From Austropuccinia psidii (taxonomy: Eukaryota > Basidiomycota > Pucciniomycetes > Pucciniales > Sphaerophragmiaceae), in contig JALGQZ010000009.1 of the NCBI GenBank assembly GCA_023105745.1, forward strand, positions 9,336,937-9,400,936: 64,000 nucleotides of DNA, written 5' to 3'. A program made the translations under genes and the position numbers. The notes below the pieces were generated by a model that saw only the letters and a program-made list of their open reading frames with translations, made no database searches and was not told the DNA's origin. This document shows positions 60,431 through 64,000 of this stretch, piece by piece (positions within the stretch are counted from its first letter, which is position 1; the number at the start of each line of letters is the position of its first letter).

Positions 60431-60729
60431 GGGGTGTGAAAGCGTAAGGAGTTGTGAGGAGGGAGATGGGGGGCAGTGTCAGAGTCTCATTTGGAGGGCG
60501 GTGTGGGCACGTAAGCATGCTAAGCGTTAGGGAGGCAGAAGCTAATGAGGCAAAATTACCCAAATGTTGCGAATAGTGTTGAAATGGGTTTGGGCTTTGA
60601 GTGACATTCTCATGTGACACATGTGACAATTGACGTTGTTTTGACACTGACGTGACATGACCCACTAAATCCAGTGACTATAAAGTGACACTAATGCGAC
60701 TAAAGCAAGATTTTATACTGACCGCGGTG
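60431..60729. other. flank of the minisatellite
   Basis: G-rich remnants of the unit (GCGTAAGGAG, CACGTAAGCATGC) continue to about 60,530. No gene seen after that. Confidence 0.4.
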
Positions 60730-61215
60730 CGAGGTGAAGTCAATTGCCAATGATTGACGCGAAATTTGCCCTGGTGAATGGTGAGTGGATTAATAGCTAC
60801 ACAACACTTAGGCACACAGATTCTTTGGCCTTTGTGTTTTTGTCACACATACACACCTTCACCCAAAACATTGTGTGGCAGGCTCCGTGCATGTCACATG
60901 CAGCTTGTCAATCCTGCCCATGCCAATTTTTTTATGGATGACCTGGGGGATTCACACACCCCTCCTTTACAGAAATAATTTTTTAATGACCTCTTCAATG
61001 TGTGCATGTGGAAACATGTGGGTCTTGTTATTTTTAGCAACCTTTGTCTGGTTATGGGAGTTTAAGGGGGTGAGGAATCTCAGTTCTAGGCACAGGGGAG
61101 TAAATATTGGTGGATGTCACAGGATTCAGTGTAAGACCAGACTGTGATCTAGTCTTGACGTTTTCTTGATGTGAGGTCAATCACCAGTGATTGATGCAAA
61201 AATTGCCCTGGTAAT
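60730..61215 (+). repeat. dispersed repeat R1, most complete copy
   Basis: A near-identical edge occurs at both ends in direct orientation: GTCAATTGCCAATGATTGAC...AATTTGCCCTGGTGAAT (60,738-60,780) and GTCAATCACCAGTGATTGATG...AAATTGCCCTGGTAATC (61,171-61,210). The spacing of ~433 bp suggests either a tandem unit or a short solo element. Blocks match 2,600-3,022 and 14,943-15,480. Confidence 0.65.
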
Positions 61216-61986
61216 CAGTAGATCTAACTCCCCACCCAAGACAAATATAGTGCTCAATTTAAAATACAATGCACTTCAAAAAAATTCTCACAACCATGAG
61301 AATTAACAATAGAAGAATCAAAAATAAAGAAAAACAGACACTCTTATTTACCATTACACTCAACAAGATAATAAAATAAAACGTTCGCACAAAAGAAAAC
61401 AAATAAGACAAGAAAATCAGACTGACTGATTTCAAAATCATTAATTCTGTATTTTCAGGTGTCAAAGGTTCATACAGGCCATTGGTGTTTCTTTTTCATT
61501 GCCTGCATTTCTTTCTTATGGCTTTTTGGGATTACACCCTACTTTGTTTTATATCACTTTTTTCAAATTTTTGCTGTACTATTTTCCCTTAGCTTTACAA
61601 TGTGAAGTTTTGTAAAACAAAATATTGAAAAACAAATAAAGGAAAGGTTAAAAACTGGATAGGGGGAATCAATCTTTTCCAAAATTGTGCATGTGATATC
61701 ACCAAATGAGACCATCTCATTTTGAAAACAGGCTAGCCATATTTGGTGGTATTTCATACACTAAGCCCCTCTGTCCCCCATAGTAACCAGGGTTCTTTCT
61801 CCACCAAAAACACACCATTGGCCCTCAAAACTGACCAAGTAAATGTTTGGGGGGCTTCTGAAAACTGGGTATGGAATCTCATATTGAGCTTTCACACATG
61901 CTCTTTGGGTGGAATTTTTTTAAATTGCTCTTTAGTTCATATATTGCACTATGGTGTATGTCTTTTGAATTTACAAAAAAAGCACT
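61216..61986. other. AT-rich spacer, no supported gene
   Basis: Short frames only. Nothing recognised. Confidence 0.4.
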
Positions 61987-62900
61987 TTAGGTGCATATAA
62001 AATTAGGTATAAAAACTTTGTGATGTTTGAGTAGGTTTATGATTCTCATGCCAAGCTGAAAGGAATAAGACTGGAGAAGCATACTGAAGAAAATTAAGCC
62101 TTCCAACAACATCTCTTGCATTTTTGTATGTCTTGTGTCAATGTTGGGCTTGTTTATGACCAGGGTGGATGTGAGAATCGTTTTTGCAGGGTATTCATGA
62201 CCAACGTTGAAGATGTTTCTACCTGAGAAATGCATGTACAGCAGGTAGTTGGGGAAATAGCTGTATTCATGAGGCCCATTGCACTTACTTTACAGGGGAT
62301 TGTTTCTGCAACAAGGGGAAGGGTGTCCAGTTTCCCCATCATCGAAAGCACTGGGAGATCATTCTAACATAATGTGCTACTCAATAAAAGGTGTGTGAAG
62401 AAAAAAGAGGCCTGATCTGTTGCTTTATCTAGTAGGTGTAGGACTAACAATCCATTTGTTTTCCTTTTTGAAATGGGGTCCCCTAGCCATCTAGCTGATT
62501 GGATTATAAGTGGGTCAATTTCATTTTTTGTTACTAAAGCCATCAATTGAGACAAAGTGTAAGGTTCAAAGGTGTTTGGGAATCCATGAACAAGTATGGA
62601 AAATCTTTCTGGGTAGTTTTTCAAGTCTTTGCTAATTAAACCTGTCCGTCAATGCTTGTTTGTCAGTAACCATTGGGCTTCCAGTCTTGTGGCAATGCAT
62701 TTCTTGAGGTCATTGGAGGTTAAAATTGAAAATCCTTCGATTTTGATTCTCTTTCCATTTATTTCAGCATGTATTGCTCCAAGTATTTAATTTCTTTTTT
62801 TTATTTCTGATTCTGAGGTATTATCAAGTTCTCAGAGCACTGGTGGAGTACATATTACAAGAGAGAATTTTTTGAACTCTTTCAGTTCTGTGTTTTCGAT
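61987..62900 (-). pseudogene. LINE-type ORF1 (gag-like) relic
   Basis: From about 62,900 the minus strand gives EINGKRIKIEGFSILTSNDL, a RLEAQWLLTNKH block, YPERFSILVHGFPNTFEP, then NEIDPLIIQSARWLGDPISKRK and GLLVLHLLDKATDQ. This order and spacing resemble the ORF1 protein of basidiomycete LINE (Tad-like) elements. A degraded knuckle region follows downstream to 61,987. Multiple stops break it. I see no reverse transcriptase nearby, which is expected if the copy is truncated or if the ORF2 lies elsewhere. Confidence 0.5.
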
Positions 62901-64000
62901 GAGCTTTTAGTATGTTCCATTGTCACCTTGTGGTGTCTTCCTGATTTGGGTAGGGGGTTTTGAGTTGTTTGGAACAACCAATGTCTAATTTGGAGCCTGG
63001 ATAGCTGAGGAAGTGGGGAAACATTCTAATTAGTCTAACCTATTTATGATTTCATTCTTAAATCTTACATCATCTAATTTTGGTGGTGTTGTTTTTTGGT
63101 CCATTGGTTTGAGTCTTCTGTGTCATATTATTAATTGATGAGAGAGGATTTTGACTGCTTTCTTGTTTAATTTTTGGGAGGGGTTCTGTGGGAATAGTGC
63201 ATTTTTTAGGTAGCAGATCAATTTTTCAATCATTGATGATGGGGAGTCTGTAGTGTGGAGCTCCTTTTAGTTTGGGATTGGATAAGGAACTGTTTGAGGG
63301 GGAAATCACAGGTAGACAGTTTTGAATTGCTGAAATGATCCTGTAACTAAGGGTGCTAATGGTGTTTTAGCTGCCCCTCTGAATATACTAAACAATCTGC
63401 CTACAGAGCTCACAGATCAATATTTAAGATTGTGGCTTCACAACTAGAGAAGACTTTTAAGAAATTTCTATCAGACCTAATCAATAATCAGTCTAATTAC
63501 AAAATAATACTAATCCAAGTAAAATATATTTGTAGGTGATTTTAATATAATAATATCATAATTTATTAGATAAATAATAGATATAATAGTACTGAGTGGT
63601 GATTTAATTTGCTTCTTCTGTTAAGAGTAATTGATTTGGTTTTAATGGGTAATAGTTTAATATGAGAATATGTGGTAGTAGTGAGTATATATGATAATCT
63701 GTTTATTTTTTAAATGGTTGTAATTGAGGAATAATGTAGATAATACTTTAGCTATAATTTTGATAATGATAATGGTGATAGCTGATAAATAATAGTAATT
63801 ATATATTATAGAACCACTATAATTCTAAAAGAAATACTGGTGAAGGTTGATAAATATTATACTATTTATAATAGTATTAATGGATGATAATAAATAATAA
63901 GATTTACTAATAGTAACAGTTATGAAACTACTAATGTATAATTTTTTTTGATTGGATAACAAAATATTAATATAGTTCTTCTTCTTTTTTAGAAGTTTAT
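62901..64000. other. AT-rich DNA, possibly upstream part of the LINE relic
   Basis: Up to about 63,400 the sequence has scattered short frames with no motif. From 63,480 to the end it is dominated by TAATA-type runs. Nothing specific is recognised. Confidence 0.35.

Overview
This is an AT-rich, repeat-dominated window from a filamentous basidiomycete. The families present point to a rust fungus (Pucciniales). My best guess, from memory of similar predicted proteins and not from a search, is the myrtle rust Austropuccinia psidii or a close relative. No tRNA, rRNA, bacterial operon or CRISPR is visible, and no host gene looks intact. Nearly everything is a retrotransposon, a solo LTR, a tandem repeat or a broken gene.

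Layout. 1-2,055: unassigned DNA and a 5'-truncated solo LTR. 3,023-14,942: Ty3/Gypsy element E1 (minus strand, heavily decayed), inserted in a dispersed repeat and carrying a nested solo LTR at 9,518-11,412. 15,849-18,620 and 29,584-29,905: two halves of a Tnp2/Plavaka-like DNA transposase pseudogene, split by Ty3/Gypsy element E2 (18,621-29,583, minus strand, two 2,177-bp LTRs, ATACC target duplication). 30,906-32,966: a multi-exon gene of unknown function, probably rust-specific. 33,250-37,888: an SNF2-family ATPase pseudogene (minus) split by a solo LTR at 35,122-37,299. 39,212-40,231: a hairpin, a 56-bp tandem array and a TATA promoter in front of a Zn(2)-C6-like pseudogene (40,621-41,935). 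42,949-43,937 and 54,756-55,721: two copies of a TET/JBP-like 2OG-Fe(II) oxygenase pseudogene flanking Ty3/Gypsy element E3 (44,089-54,755, plus strand). 56,695-58,930: a broken multi-exon gene of unknown function. 59,655-60,430: a 51-bp minisatellite. 60,730-61,215: the dispersed repeat again. 61,987-62,900: a relic resembling the ORF1 of a LINE. The rest is AT-rich DNA.

The three Gypsy elements share one plan: LTR, primer binding site, a small exon-like stretch opening after a YAG|TG site, a gag region, capsid with CCHC knuckle, protease, RT, RNase H, integrase with a C-terminal chromodomain-like end, then a GGNGGNGGGAA polypurine tract. E2 and E3 keep pol in a single frame for about 5 kb, broken only by in-frame TAA codons. 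The most unusual signal is at the start of gag. A GT...AG intron-like segment ends just after the apparent gag ATG in all three elements. Removing it joins the upstream open stretch to a second overlapping reading frame whose protein is conserved between the elements. Keeping it leaves the ATG that opens the gag-pol frame. This suggests that splicing chooses between two overlapping proteins, which is an inference to be tested.
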